This document shows, piece after piece, positions 16,458-25,671 of a stretch of DNA of 64,000 nt. A program made the position numbers and the translations under genes. The notes beneath the pieces are model-generated. The model was not told the origin of the DNA and searched no databases. It was given only the letters and a program-made list of their open reading frames with translations. Origin of the DNA: JAAFIP01 sp963775085 (GTDB taxonomy: Bacteria; Pseudomonadota; Gammaproteobacteria; Burkholderiales; Burkholderiaceae_C); NCBI GenBank assembly GCA_963775085.1, contig CAVZHO010000012.1, forward strand, positions 34,144-98,143. The letters run 5' to 3'. The number at the start of each line of letters is the position of its first letter. Position 1 is the stretch's first letter.

Positions 16458-17900
16458 ATGGAAACCACCCTCCTCCCCGCACACGAACTCTCCCACCTGC
16501 TGCATACCAAGGCCTTGTCCTGCCGCGAGCTGATGGCTGCCACGCTGGCGCGCATTGCACAGGTCAACCCCCAGGTGAACGCCATTGTCAGTCTGCGCGA
16601 TGCGGACGAGTTACTGAAGCAGGCTGATCGCTACGACACGCTGCTGGCAAACGGCCAATCCATGGGTTGGCTGCACGGCATTCCCCAAGCCATCAAAGAC
16701 CTCTCCCCCACCGCCGGCCTGCGCACCACCCTGGGCAGCCCGCTGCTGGCCGACTTTGTGCCCAAGGAAGACGGCCTGATGGTGCAGCGCATGAAGGCGG
16801 CGGGCGCGATCGTGATTGGCAAAACCAATGTGCCCGAGTTTGGCTTGGGCTCACACACTTTTAACCCGGTGTTTGGCCCCAGCCGCAACCCGTACGACCT
16901 GAGCAAAACCCCCGGCGGGTCGAGCGGCGGTGCGGCGGTGGCGCTGGCCACCGGCATGCTCAGCGTGGCCGATGGCAGCGACTTTATGGGCAGCCTGCGC
17001 AACCCCGCCGCCTGGTGCAACATCTTTGGCATGCGCCCCAGTCAGGGCCGCGTGCCCATGTGGCCTGCGGCGGATGTATGGACGGCGCAGCTGGGCACCG
17101 AGGGGCCGATGGCACGCGATGTGCAAAGCCTGGCCATGCTGCTGCAAACGCAATCCGGTTTCGACCAACGTGCTCCTCTTTCTATAGCTACAAATGTCCT
17201 AACGACAGGGACTATCGCTGGATTTGATAGTAAAAATAAGCGTGTAGCATGGCTGGGCGACCTGAACAGCTATTTGGCAACCGAACGCGGCATTTTGGAC
17301 GTGTGCGGCCAAGGTTTAACGCGCCTGGAGCAGATCGGCTGTGCGGTAGAACCCACCGCCCTGGGTTTTGCGCCAGAGCGCGTGTGGGAGGCCTGGTTGG
17401 TGTGGCGCAAAGCCCTGGTCGCGTCGCGCATCGCCCCGTTTTTACTGCAACCCGCCAACCGCGACAAGATCAAACCCGAAGCCCTGTGGGAGCACGACAG
17501 CGCGCAAAGCCTCACCGGCGCAGAGTTCATGCAGGCCAGCGCTACGCGCAGCAGCTTTTACCAGCACCTGCTGAGCCTATTTGAAAAATTTGACTATCTG
17601 GCCCTGCCCTGCACCCAGGTGTGGCCCTTTGCGGTGCAAGAGCGCTGGCCACAGCAGATCGATACTGCCAACGGCACGCGCAGCATGGACACCTACCACC
17701 GCTGGATGGAAAGCGTGATCTACGCCACCTTTGCGGGCCTGCCCTGCATCAGCATCCCGTGCGGCTTCAGCGAGGCGGGCATGCCCATGGGCCTACAAAT
17801 CATCGGCAAGCCGCAGGACGACCTGGGCGTGTTGCAACTGGCCTATGCGTACGAGCAGGTGGCGCAAGCGGTACTGAGTGTGCGGCCATCGCCAGCATAG
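16458..17900 (+). CDS. Amidase (amidase-signature family), second paralogue
   Basis: A 480-residue amidase of a different subgroup from its neighbour: PQAIKDLSPTAG (catalytic Lys), TPGGSSGGAAVALATG and the distinctive SDFMGSLRNPA nucleophile loop. The ATG at 16458 has GGAAAG upstream; a TTG further up lacks support. Residues about 241-262 (PLSIATNVLTTGTIAGF) are a dispersed-repeat insertion in a surface segment between conserved blocks. The two amidases share a 77-bp divergent promoter region. Confidence 0.86.
   Translation: METTLLPAHELSHLLHTKALSCRELMAATLARIAQVNPQVNAIVSLRDADELLKQADRYDTLLANGQSMGWLHGIPQAIKDLSPTAGLRTTLGSPLLADFVPKEDGLMVQRMKAAGAIVIGKTNVPEFGLGSHTFNPVFGPSRNPYDLSKTPGGSSGGAAVALATGMLSVADGSDFMGSLRNPAAWCNIFGMRPSQGRVPMWPAADVWTAQLGTEGPMARDVQSLAMLLQTQSGFDQRAPLSIATNVLTTGTIAGFDSKNKRVAWLGDLNSYLATERGILDVCGQGLTRLEQIGCAVEPTALGFAPERVWEAWLVWRKALVASRIAPFLLQPANRDKIKPEALWEHDSAQSLTGAEFMQASATRSSFYQHLLSLFEKFDYLALPCTQVWPFAVQERWPQQIDTANGTRSMDTYHRWMESVIYATFAGLPCISIPCGFSEAGMPMGLQIIGKPQDDLGVLQLAYAYEQVAQAVLSVRPSPA
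17179..17242 (+). repeat. Dispersed repeat inside the second amidase gene
   Basis: Forward and sense. CTATAGCTACAAATGTCC then GACAGGGACTATCG is translated SIATNVLTTGTIAGF in the same frame as the other sense copies. Confidence 0.75.
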
Positions 17901-17947
17901 ACTGCACTATTGACTTGCGTAGTGGCGAGGCTGGCCAGCGCAGGCAA

Positions 17948-19261
17948 CTATGACCGCCCCATCAACTGCAAAGCCGCCAGCGCCATGATCTTCGCGCTGT
18001 CTACCAGCTCCTGGATACCCACATACTCATCCGGCTGGTGCGCCAAATCCAGAATGCCGGGGCCGTAGGCGATGCAGTCTTGCAGTTTGCCGGTGCGAAC
18101 GATATGCTTTTGGTCGTAGGTGCCGGGGCTGGAGATGTAGCTGGGCTGGCGGCCTAGCACGCGGGCGATGGCTCTTGCCGTAGCATCGACCACGGGTGCA
18201 TCCTTGGGCGTGGCGGTGGGCACAAAGCTCATGATTTCTTTGATATTAAAGTCAAAACCCGGGCGGGTACGCTGCAGCTCTTGCAGCATGTCCAAGATTT
18301 CACGCTTGACATCGTCCAAATTTTCTTCGGCGATAAAGCGCCGGTCCAGCACCGCGCGGCAACTGTGCGAGACCACCGGCGCAGGCAAATCCGCGGTGGG
18401 CCAACCGCGCGCATCGACCGCGTAGCGCTGCTCCACTTGGCCGCCGTGGAGGCTGTTGACGTTGAGCGTGCTCACGCGCGCGCCCGGCGGCTCGACCGGC
18501 TCCCTGGTTTTGCGCAGTGCCAATTTTGGATTGAGCTGCGTCTCCAGCAGATGGACGAAGGCGCTCATGTGGTTGATGGCGCTGTCACCTAAAAACGGCA
18601 TGGAACCGTGGGCGATCCGGCCTTTGGTCTCTACCTCGGCCCAGTACACGCCCCGGTGGCCCAGGCAGATGCGGTCTACGCCCAGCGGCTCGGGGATGAT
18701 CACGTGGTGCACGCGCGGCTTGCTGAAGTAACCGCGCTCGGCCAGATAGCCCACACCGCTGAAGCCGCCCGACTCTTCGTCCACCGTACCGCTGATCTCC
18801 AGCACACCGGGCAGTGGCAGGCCGCTCTCAATCAACGACTCGCAGGCAATCACGCTGCTGGCGAGACCCCCTTTCATGTCGCAGCTGCCACGGCCATAGA
18901 TTTTGCCGTCGGAAACAGTGGCGGCAAAGGGATCAAAGGTCCAGCCGCTGCCCGCCTCCACCACGTCGATGTGGGAGTTGAAATGCACGCAGTCGCCTTG
19001 GGCTGCGCCGCCTGTGGCACCTTCATAACGTGCCACTACATTGGTGCGGGGATATTTGTCGCTGTCGCCCGGCCCACCGGAGGCACGCACGTACTCCACC
19101 GTAAAGCCGCGCTTGGCCAGTCGTTCACCCAAAAAGCGTGCGCAGGCCTCGTAGGCATCGCCCGGCGGGTTGATGGTGGGAATGCGCACCAGGCCTTGCG
19201 TGAGGGCAGTGACCTCGGCACGTTTGGCTTCGATGCGTTGCAGTAGGCGGTCTGTATCCAT
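17948..19261 (-). CDS. ArgE/DapE-family deacylase (M20 peptidase)
   Basis: A 437-residue M20 enzyme with all dinuclear-zinc ligands: NSHIDVVE (His and catalytic Asp), YGRGSCDMKGG (bridging Asp), TVDEESGG (general base and ligand Glu), PEPLGVDR and a late His in LAHQPDEYV. It removes an acyl or succinyl group from an amino acid, as acetylornithine deacetylases do. It stands alone, not in an arginine or lysine operon, so the substrate is open. No clear ribosome-binding site precedes the ATG. Confidence 0.85.
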   Translation of the reverse strand: MDTDRLLQRIEAKRAEVTALTQGLVRIPTINPPGDAYEACARFLGERLAKRGFTVEYVRASGGPGDSDKYPRTNVVARYEGATGGAAQGDCVHFNSHIDVVEAGSGWTFDPFAATVSDGKIYGRGSCDMKGGLASSVIACESLIESGLPLPGVLEISGTVDEESGGFSGVGYLAERGYFSKPRVHHVIIPEPLGVDRICLGHRGVYWAEVETKGRIAHGSMPFLGDSAINHMSAFVHLLETQLNPKLALRKTREPVEPPGARVSTLNVNSLHGGQVEQRYAVDARGWPTADLPAPVVSHSCRAVLDRRFIAEENLDDVKREILDMLQELQRTRPGFDFNIKEIMSFVPTATPKDAPVVDATARAIARVLGRQPSYISSPGTYDQKHIVRTGKLQDCIAYGPGILDLAHQPDEYVGIQELVDSAKIMALAALQLMGRS

Positions 19262-19299
19262 GCTGCATTGTCACCCAATGCGGCGAGCTACGGGGCGAA

Positions 19300-20454
19300 T
19301 CAGTTCTGCCGCCAAGGCAGTCCCAGCTTGCGCCAGCCGCCTACATTGCCGCGGTGGGCGTCGCCATCCGGGTCGCCTTCAAAACCCTCCAGGATGTTGT
19401 AGGCCTCAAAGCCCAGCGCCTGCGCGCGCTGGGCGGCGGGCACGGAGCGCAGGCCCGAGCGGCAAAGCAGCACCACTTTGGCGCCTGCGGGTACGGCGGC
19501 TTTGAGTTGGGCATCAAACTCGGGGTTGATGGCCATGCCGGGCCAGATTTTGAATTCAATGCCGGGTACGTCGGGGATAAAACCCACCCAGGCGCGCTCG
19601 GCGTTGCTGCGGATGTCGACCAAATAGGCTTCACCATTTTTCCACCAGCGGTGGGCCAACTGGGGTGACACGTCGCCGCTGTAGCCGGCGGAGGGGTCCA
19701 CCAAGCGGGGCGCGTCATCGGCGGCGCCGGCGTCGTGGCGCAGCCCCAGGGTGAGGTTGGCGGGCACGGCTTCGTCGATGCGTTTGGGTTTGGGCAGGTT
19801 CAGGTTGTTCATCAGTTGTACAAATTGGGCTTGGGTACGCAAGCGGGGCGGTGGTTGGCTCAGGTCGAAAATGCGCGCGTTGTGCTGCTTCTCGTCGCCG
19901 ATGCTGCTGTGGCTGCGGCCTTGGTAGTCGTGGGCTGGCCACACGGTGGTGCTGTCGGGCAAGGCAAACAGGACGCGGGTAATGCTGTCGTACAAAGCGT
20001 CGGCACTGCCAGACTGAAAATCGGTGCGGCCACAGCCACCAATCAGCAGCGTGTCGCCGGTAAATACATGGCTTTCAGAACCGTGCTGCCATAGAAAACT
20101 CATACTGCCGGCCGTGTGCCCGGGTGTGTGCAGGGCCTTGAGCGACTGGCGGCCAAAGCGCAGCACATCGCCGTCTTGCAGCTGAATGGCCGAGGGCATG
20201 ATGCCGCAACCTGCGGGCGTAGCCGCTTGCGCGCCGGTGTGCTCTATCAAACCGCCAGCGCTGGTAATGTGGTCGGCGTGGGCGTGGGTTTCCGCGATGG
20301 TGCGCAGTTGCAAACCGTATTGGCGCAGCGTGGCCAAGTCGCGCTGCATTTGCGTGTCCACCGGGTCGATGATGATGGCCTCGCGGGTGGCTTCGTCAAA
20401 CAGCACGTAGGTGTAGGTGCTGGACGCGGGGTCAAAAAGTTGAATGGGGTTCAT
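19300..20454 (-). CDS. Persulfide dioxygenase-rhodanese fusion protein
   Basis: A 384-residue two-domain enzyme. Residues 1-240 are an ETHE1-like metallo-beta-lactamase domain with THAHADH (His57, His59, Asp61, His62), TPGHTAGSM and GGCGRTDFQ. Residues about 270-384 are a rhodanese domain with active-site Cys331 in CRSGLRS. Such fusions oxidise glutathione persulfide to sulfite and can pass sulfur to or from thiosulfate. The ATG at 20454 has AAGGA upstream. It is encoded 12 bp after a CsoR/CstR-like repressor gene, which fits persulfide-responsive control. Confidence 0.86.
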   Translation of the reverse strand: MNPIQLFDPASSTYTYVLFDEATREAIIIDPVDTQMQRDLATLRQYGLQLRTIAETHAHADHITSAGGLIEHTGAQAATPAGCGIMPSAIQLQDGDVLRFGRQSLKALHTPGHTAGSMSFLWQHGSESHVFTGDTLLIGGCGRTDFQSGSADALYDSITRVLFALPDSTTVWPAHDYQGRSHSSIGDEKQHNARIFDLSQPPPRLRTQAQFVQLMNNLNLPKPKRIDEAVPANLTLGLRHDAGAADDAPRLVDPSAGYSGDVSPQLAHRWWKNGEAYLVDIRSNAERAWVGFIPDVPGIEFKIWPGMAINPEFDAQLKAAVPAGAKVVLLCRSGLRSVPAAQRAQALGFEAYNILEGFEGDPDGDAHRGNVGGWRKLGLPWRQN

Positions 20455-20466
20455 GGGCAATTCCTT

Positions 20467-20712
20467 TTAGGCAAACTTGGCCAGCATGTCGGCCACATGG
20501 TCAGCGGGCAGATCACCTTGCTCGATCATGCAAGCCACCATGGTGAAGAAGGCTTTGTCGAGTGCTTTGCGTGCGGCAGACAACTGCTGCGCAATCTTTT
20601 GACAATCCTCTTCGTCTTCAATCTGGCGCTGTAGACCGCGTAATTGTCCCTCCACGCGCGCCAAGCGCATGCAAATGGCCTTTTTTTTGGCACTGTCTTT
20701 GAGTTTTGTCAT
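20467..20712 (-). CDS. CsoR/CstR-type metal- or persulfide-sensing repressor
   Basis: An 81-residue all-helical DUF156 repressor (RLARVEGQLRGLQRQIEDEE, then EDCQKIAQQLSAARKAL). Cys37 and Cys61 match the two sensing cysteines of CsoR/CstR. The histidine expected between them in copper-sensing CsoR is absent (the segment is AFFTMVACMIE), which favours persulfide sensing as in CstR. The genes on both sides handle sulfane sulfur. A TTG start at 20724 has a better ribosome-binding site (GGGAG) than the ATG at 20712, so four more residues are possible. Confidence 0.82.
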   Translation of the reverse strand: MTKLKDSAKKKAICMRLARVEGQLRGLQRQIEDEEDCQKIAQQLSAARKALDKAFFTMVACMIEQGDLPADHVADMLAKFA

Positions 20713-20735
20713 GTCATATGTCAACTATATATACT
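20706..20735 (+). promoter_or_regulatory. Predicted sigma-70 promoter of the YeeE/YedE operon
   Basis: TTGTCA (20706-20711) and TATACT (20730-20735) are separated by 18 bp. The -10 box lies inside the palindromic operator, so bound repressor would block it. Confidence 0.5.
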
Positions 20736-20747
20736 CCCTAGAGTATA
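20730..20747. promoter_or_regulatory. CsoR/CstR-type operator
   Basis: TATACTC-CCTA-GAGTATA is a perfect inverted repeat with 7-bp arms and a 4-bp centre, placed between the divergent repressor and YeeE genes. CsoR-family operators have this form of AT-rich ends around a short C/G run. Confidence 0.7.
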
Positions 20748-20796
20748 CTACGGAGCTATTATTTTAAACACTATCTTCCTCAAGAAGGGCGCATTT

Positions 20797-21255
20797 ATGA
20801 ATCTCGCAACGCTTTTGCCGCATCCGTTTTTACAAGCGGGCGTGGGCGGCATTTTGATCGGCCTGGCCAGTTGGCTGCTATTGGCCTCGCTGGGGCGTGT
20901 AGCAGGCATCAGCGGCATTGCCGCGGGCGCGCTGATACCTACCCAGGGTGCAATGGCCGGCGAACGCGCATGGCGTTGGGCCTTTGTGGCGGGTTTGGTG
21001 CTGGTAGGCGCAGCGGCCGCAGCCCTGCTGAACACGCCGACGGTCGCTACCCGGCCATTGCCCCTGCTGGCGGTAGCGGGCTTGCTGGTGGGCTTTGGCA
21101 CGGTAGTGGGCTCGGGCTGCACCAGCGGGCACGGTGTGTGCGGCTTGGCGCGGCGCTCGGGGCGCTCGCTAGTGGCTACCGTGGTGTTTATGGGCATGGG
21201 CGCAGCTACGGTATTTGTAGCTTCTTATGCCCGCATTGTGATGGCTGGAGCCTGA
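20797..21255 (+). CDS. YeeE/YedE-family sulfur transporter, N-terminal half protein
   Basis: A 152-residue membrane protein with four to five hydrophobic helices and the signature GSGCTSGHGVCGLAR, whose cysteine relays thiosulfate or sulfur in YeeE/TsuA. AGAAGG precedes the ATG at 20797. It is followed after 1 bp by the complementary half, so the pair would form one transporter. Divergent from, and probably repressed by, the CsoR/CstR-type protein. Confidence 0.85.
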   Translation: MNLATLLPHPFLQAGVGGILIGLASWLLLASLGRVAGISGIAAGALIPTQGAMAGERAWRWAFVAGLVLVGAAAAALLNTPTVATRPLPLLAVAGLLVGFGTVVGSGCTSGHGVCGLARRSGRSLVATVVFMGMGAATVFVASYARIVMAGA

Positions 21256-21256
21256 T

Positions 21257-21697
21257 ATGGTTAAGAAACTATTCTTTGCACTGTTGTCAGGCGCCTTGTT
21301 TGCGGTCGGCTTGGTTGTCTCAGGCATGACACAGCCACCCAAGGTGATTGGCTTTCTGAATGTGGGCGGCATATTCGCACCCGCGCGCTTTGGCGCATGG
21401 GACGCCAGCCTGGCCTTTGTCATGGGTGGTGCCCTGCTGGTCACCTTGGTCGCGTTTGCCGTCACCCCGCGTGCAGGGCGCAAGCCTTGGGCGGCACCCA
21501 AATTTGAGTTGCCCACCCGCAAAAACATTGACGGCAAACTGGTGATCGGCGCAGCACTGTTTGGCATTGGCTGGGGTTTGGTTGGCTACTGCCCCGGGCC
21601 CGCGTTGGCGTCGTTACTCTACGGCGGCGTAGATGTAGCGGTTTTTGTAGCAGCACTGGCCCTCGGTATGTGGGCTGCGCGGCGGTTAGTCAAATAA
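21257..21697 (+). CDS. YeeE/YedE-family (DUF6691) sulfur transporter, C-terminal half protein
   Basis: A 146-residue membrane protein with GLVVSGMTQPPKVIGFLN and the second relay motif GYCPGPA. It is the usual partner of the preceding YeeE-type gene, separated by a single base. Together they likely import thiosulfate or other sulfane sulfur for the rhodanese/persulfide dioxygenase. Confidence 0.84.
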   Translation: MVKKLFFALLSGALFAVGLVVSGMTQPPKVIGFLNVGGIFAPARFGAWDASLAFVMGGALLVTLVAFAVTPRAGRKPWAAPKFELPTRKNIDGKLVIGAALFGIGWGLVGYCPGPALASLLYGGVDVAVFVAALALGMWAARRLVK

Positions 21698-21707
21698 AGC
21701 AGGCATT

Positions 21708-22139
21708 ATGAAGAGTACCCTCACCGACTGGTTTGCCAGCCTGCACAACCGGCCGGGTGGCGATATATTAGCCGTGCAAACCATGCGCAACGCACTGATG
21801 GCGGCCAGCGTGCTGGCCTCGGCCGCGCTGGTGGGGCTGATGGGGGTGCTGGCCACGGCGCATTTGCATGCGCGCTGGAGCAGCGCCAGCGCGGCCACGC
21901 TGCTGGTGGTAAGTGCCACATGCTCGCTGCGCGCGCTGTGGACGCTGTCTGCCGCTGGCTTTGACTTAGGCTTGGGCACCAACTCCACGGCTGGCAGCAC
22001 GCCCGACAAGCCCATCCCAACGGCATCTGGCCGCTTGGTGCAGGAGCTGACCACCGCGTTGCGCGCCATCCGCTGGTCAGGGGTTTTATTGATCCTGGCG
22101 CTGGCAGCAGCGGGCGCCAGTGTGTGGGTGCCCAAATAG
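21708..22139 (+). CDS. Membrane protein, possibly DUF599-like
   Basis: A 143-residue protein with two or three hydrophobic segments. AVQTMRNALMAASVLASAA resembles the conserved block of DUF599 membrane proteins. It begins 10 bp after the transporter and is probably the last gene of that operon. Function unknown. Confidence 0.6.
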   Translation: MKSTLTDWFASLHNRPGGDILAVQTMRNALMAASVLASAALVGLMGVLATAHLHARWSSASAATLLVVSATCSLRALWTLSAAGFDLGLGTNSTAGSTPDKPIPTASGRLVQELTTALRAIRWSGVLLILALAAAGASVWVPK

Positions 22140-22178
22140 TTGACGCGGCGCTGACAGCAAAAATCGTGGAAAATGCGC

Positions 22179-22204
22179 AATTGACGTTTACGTAAACGTC
22201 AATT
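22179..22204. promoter_or_regulatory. 26-bp perfect palindrome upstream of icmF
   Basis: The half-site AATTGACGTTTAC is followed directly by its exact complement, ending 15 bp before the icmF ATG at 22220. A perfect palindrome of this length overlapping the leader is almost certainly an operator. It resembles, from memory, the sites of LiuR-type MerR regulators of branched-chain and fatty-acid catabolism; the regulator is not encoded beside it. Confidence 0.75.
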
Positions 22205-22219
22205 AGCGGAGCCACCCCC

Positions 22220-25200
22220 ATGACCGATTTGTCGAACGACTACAAAGCCCTCGCCGAGTACCGCCCTGCGCACAAAGTGCGCTTCGTTACCGCTGCCAGT
22301 CTGTTTGACGGGCACGACGCGGCCATCAACATCATGCGCCGCATCTTGATGAGCATGGGCGTGGAGGTAATTCACCTGGGGCACAACCGCAGCGTGGATG
22401 ATGTGGTGACGGCCGCGCTGCAAGAAGATGTGCAGGGCATTGCGGTGTCCAGCTACCAGGGCGGGCATGTGGAGTACTTTAAATACATGACCGCGCTTTT
22501 GAAAGAACGCGGCGGCGAACATATCAAGGTATTTGGCGGCGGCGGTGGGGTGATCATTCCGGAAGAAATCCGGGACCTGGCCGAGCACGGCGTGCGTATT
22601 TTCAGCCCCGAGGACGGGCAACGCATGGGCCTGGCGGGCATGATTGGTGAGATGGTAATGAGCTGCGACAGCGACTTATCCGTGCATGCGCCGACCGACA
22701 TCAAGGCCATCCAGGGCCATAGCGAGATGGCCTGGCGCAAGCTGGCGCAGCTCATCACTGGCATTGAGACTTCCAAAGGAAAAACACCTCTAGCCCAGCA
22801 AATACAGGCGCAAGCAGCTAGTAAATCGATAGCAATTCCCGTGGTGGGCATTACTGGCACGGGTGGTGCAGGCAAGTCGTCACTGACCGACGAGCTGATT
22901 CGCCGCCTGCGGCTTGGACCAAAACGACAGCCTGCGCATTGCGCTGATCTCCATCGACCCATCGCGCCGCAAGTCGGGTGGCGCGCTGTTGGGCGACCGT
23001 ATCCGCATGAACGCCATCAGCCCGTGGAATAGCGGCGCCAAGGTATTCATGCGCAGCCTGGCCACCCGCGAATTTGGCAGCGAGATCAGCCAGGCCCTGC
23101 CCGATGTGATAGCCGCCTGCAAGTGCGCGGGCTTTGACTTGATCATCGTCGAGACCAGCGGCATCGGCCAGGGCGACGCGGCCATCGTGCCGCATGTGAA
23201 CTTGCCCATGTATGTGATGACGCCAGAGTTCGGCGCTGCCAGCCAGCTGGAAAAAATTGACATGCTGGACTTTGCCGAGTTTGTCGCCATCAACAAATTT
23301 GACCGCAAAGGCTCGCACGACGCACTGCGCGACGTGAGTAAACAGGTGCAGCGCAACCAGGAAGCCTGGACCAAGCGCATGGAAGACATGCCGGTGTTCG
23401 GCACCATGGCCGCGCGCTTTAACGACGACGGCGTGACCGCGCTGTACCAGGCGATGAAGCCGCGCCTGGCTGCGTTGGGCTTGCCGATGAAAGACGGCTC
23501 GCTGCCAGTGGTTAAAACCCGCAACAGCACCAACCAAACCCCCATCATCCCCGCCGCCCGCACCCGCTACCTGAGCGAAATTGCCGACACCGTGCGCGCC
23601 TACAAACGCAAGGCGCGCGAGCAGGCCACGCTGGCACGCGAGATCCAGCAACTGCAAGCCGCAGCGCGCATGCTGAAAATCGGAAAACCCGACCGAGCGC
23701 CCGCTGCCGAGGCCGCGCTAGACCTGGCCGCCCACCGCAAAGCCGCGCAAGACCCCGGCGCACGCAAGCTCTTGCAGCAGTGGCCCGACATGCAAGCCGC
23801 CTACGCAGGCGACGAGTATGTGGTGAAAATCCGCGACAAAGAAATTCGCACGGCTTTAACAAGTACCAGCTTGAGCGGCACCAAAATCCGCAAAGTCGCC
23901 CTGCCCCAGTATGAAGACCACGGCGAAATCTTGAAGTGGCTGATGCTGGACAACGTGCCCGGCAGCTTCCCCTATACCGCAGGCACCTTCGCCTTCAAAC
24001 GCGAAGGAGAAGACCCCACGCGCATGTTTGCCGGTGAAGGCGATGCCTTTCGCACCAACCGCCGCTTCAAAATGGTGAGTGAAGGCCTGCCAGCCAAGCG
24101 ACTTTCTACGGCATTTGATAGTGTGACTCTGTACGGTGCCGACCCCGCCACCCGCCCCGACATCTACGGCAAGGTAGGCAACAGCGGTGTCAGCATCGCC
24201 ACGCTGGAAGACATGAAGGTGCTGTACAGCGGCTTTGATTTGACCAACCCGTCCACCAGTGTCAGCATGACCATCAACGGCCCCGCGCCGACGATTCTGG
24301 CCATGTTCATGAACACCGCCATCGACCAGAACCTGGACAAGTTCCAGCTGGACAATAAGCGCGAACCCACCGACACCGAAGCCGCCAAGATCAAAGAATG
24401 GGTGCAAGAGAACGTGCGCGGCACCGTCCAGGCCGACATTTTGAAAGAAGACCAAGGGCAGAACACCTGCATCTTTTCTACAGAGTTTTCATTGAAAGTG
24501 ATGGGCGACATTGCCGAATATTTTGTGCACCACAAGGTGCGCAACTTCTACAGCGTGTCCATCAGCGGCTACCACATTGCCGAGGCCGGGGCCAATCCTT
24601 TATCGCAACTCGCGTTGACGCTGTCCAACGGTTTTACCTTTGTAGAAGCGTACCTGTCGCGCGGCATGCACATCGACGACTTTGCGCCCAACCTGAGCTT
24701 CTTTTTCAGCAACGGCATGGACCCCGAATACACAGTGCTAGGCCGCGTAGCCCGCCGCATCTGGGCCACCACGATGCGCGACAAGTACGGTGCCAATGAA
24801 CGCAGCCAGAAGCTCAAATACCACGTCCAAACCAGCGGCCGCAGCCTGCATGCGCAAGAGATCCAGTTCAACGACATTCGTACCACCCTGCAAGCACTGA
24901 TCGCCATCTACGACAACTGCAACAGCCTGCACACCAACGCGTTTGACGAAGCCATCACCACGCCCACAGAAGACAGCGTGCGCCGCGCCATGGCCATCCA
25001 GATGATCATCAACCGCGAATGGGGCTTGGCGAAAAATGAAAACCCCTCGCAGGGCTCATTCATCATCGAAGAGCTGACAGAGCTGGTAGAAGAGGCCGTA
25101 CTAGACGAGTTTGAACGGATATCAGAACGCGGCGGCGTACTAGGCGCCATGGAAACCGGCTACCAACGCGGCCGCATCCAGGACGAGAGCATGCACTACG

Positions 25201-25517
25201 AAATGCTCAAACACACCGGCGAGCTGCCCATCATCGGCGTCAACACCTTCCGAAACCCCAAGGGCGATGTGGTGCAAGACAAGCTGGAACTGGCGCGCAG
25301 CACGGAGGAGGAAAAGCAATCGCAGCTCAAGCGATTAAATGACTTCCACACCCTGCACGCCGCCGAATCCCCCGCCATGCTCAAACGCCTGCAACAAGCC
25401 GTGATTGCCAACGCCAACGTCTTCGACGTGCTGATGGACGCCGTGCGCGTGTGCTCACTCGGGCAGATAACCAATGCGCTGTTTGAGGTGGGTGGGCAGT
25501 ACCGGCGCAATATGTGA
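22220..25517 (+). pseudogene. icmF: Fused isobutyryl-CoA mutase IcmF, interrupted by a one-base insertion
   Basis: IcmF interconverts isobutyryl-CoA and n-butyryl-CoA with adenosylcobalamin and carries its own G-protein chaperone. The order is complete: a cobalamin-binding domain with DGHDAAINIMRR, a P-loop GTPase (GITGTGGAGKSSLTDE) and the mutase barrel to the C-terminus (GGQYRRNM). One extra T at 22914/22915 changes CTG GAC to CTT GGA within the GTPase, splitting the gene into a 270-residue front and a continuation that resumes at once with DQNDSLRIALISID. Both parts are otherwise perfect, so a sequence error is likely. The linker before the P-loop contains a dispersed-repeat copy (LAQQIQAQAASKSIA). 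The gene lies directly behind a 26-bp palindrome. Confidence 0.85.
22784..22837 (-). repeat. Dispersed repeat inside icmF
   Basis: Reverse orientation (CTAGCCCAGCAAATAC, GCGCAAGCAGCTAG, then ATAGCAATT). It is translated in the linker between the cobalamin and GTPase domains. Confidence 0.65.
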
Positions 25518-25626
25518 GCCCTCACCCCACGATGGTGAAACCTCGCAATCGACGTGCTCGATAGTCGTGCAAAATCCCATTTGACGCAAAAAACTGGATT
25601 TCGAACAACGCAATACACTGCATAAA

Positions 25627-25668
25627 GAAAAACGTGATAAACTTGCGGAAGCATAACGCGAAAAACGT
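25627..25668. promoter_or_regulatory. Direct repeats just upstream of the Fic gene
   Basis: GAAAAACGT occurs at 25627-25635 and again at 25660-25668, 33 bp apart (about three helical turns) and ending next to the ATG. It might be an autoregulatory site for the protein's winged-helix N-terminus; this is speculative. Confidence 0.35.
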
Positions 25669-25671
25669 TAA

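Noticed and set aside
21210..21245. Possible further dispersed-repeat copy in the YeeE gene (GTAGCTTCTTATGCCC)
   Set aside because: Only the first half resembles the element, and the GGACTA half is missing; chance similarity cannot be excluded.
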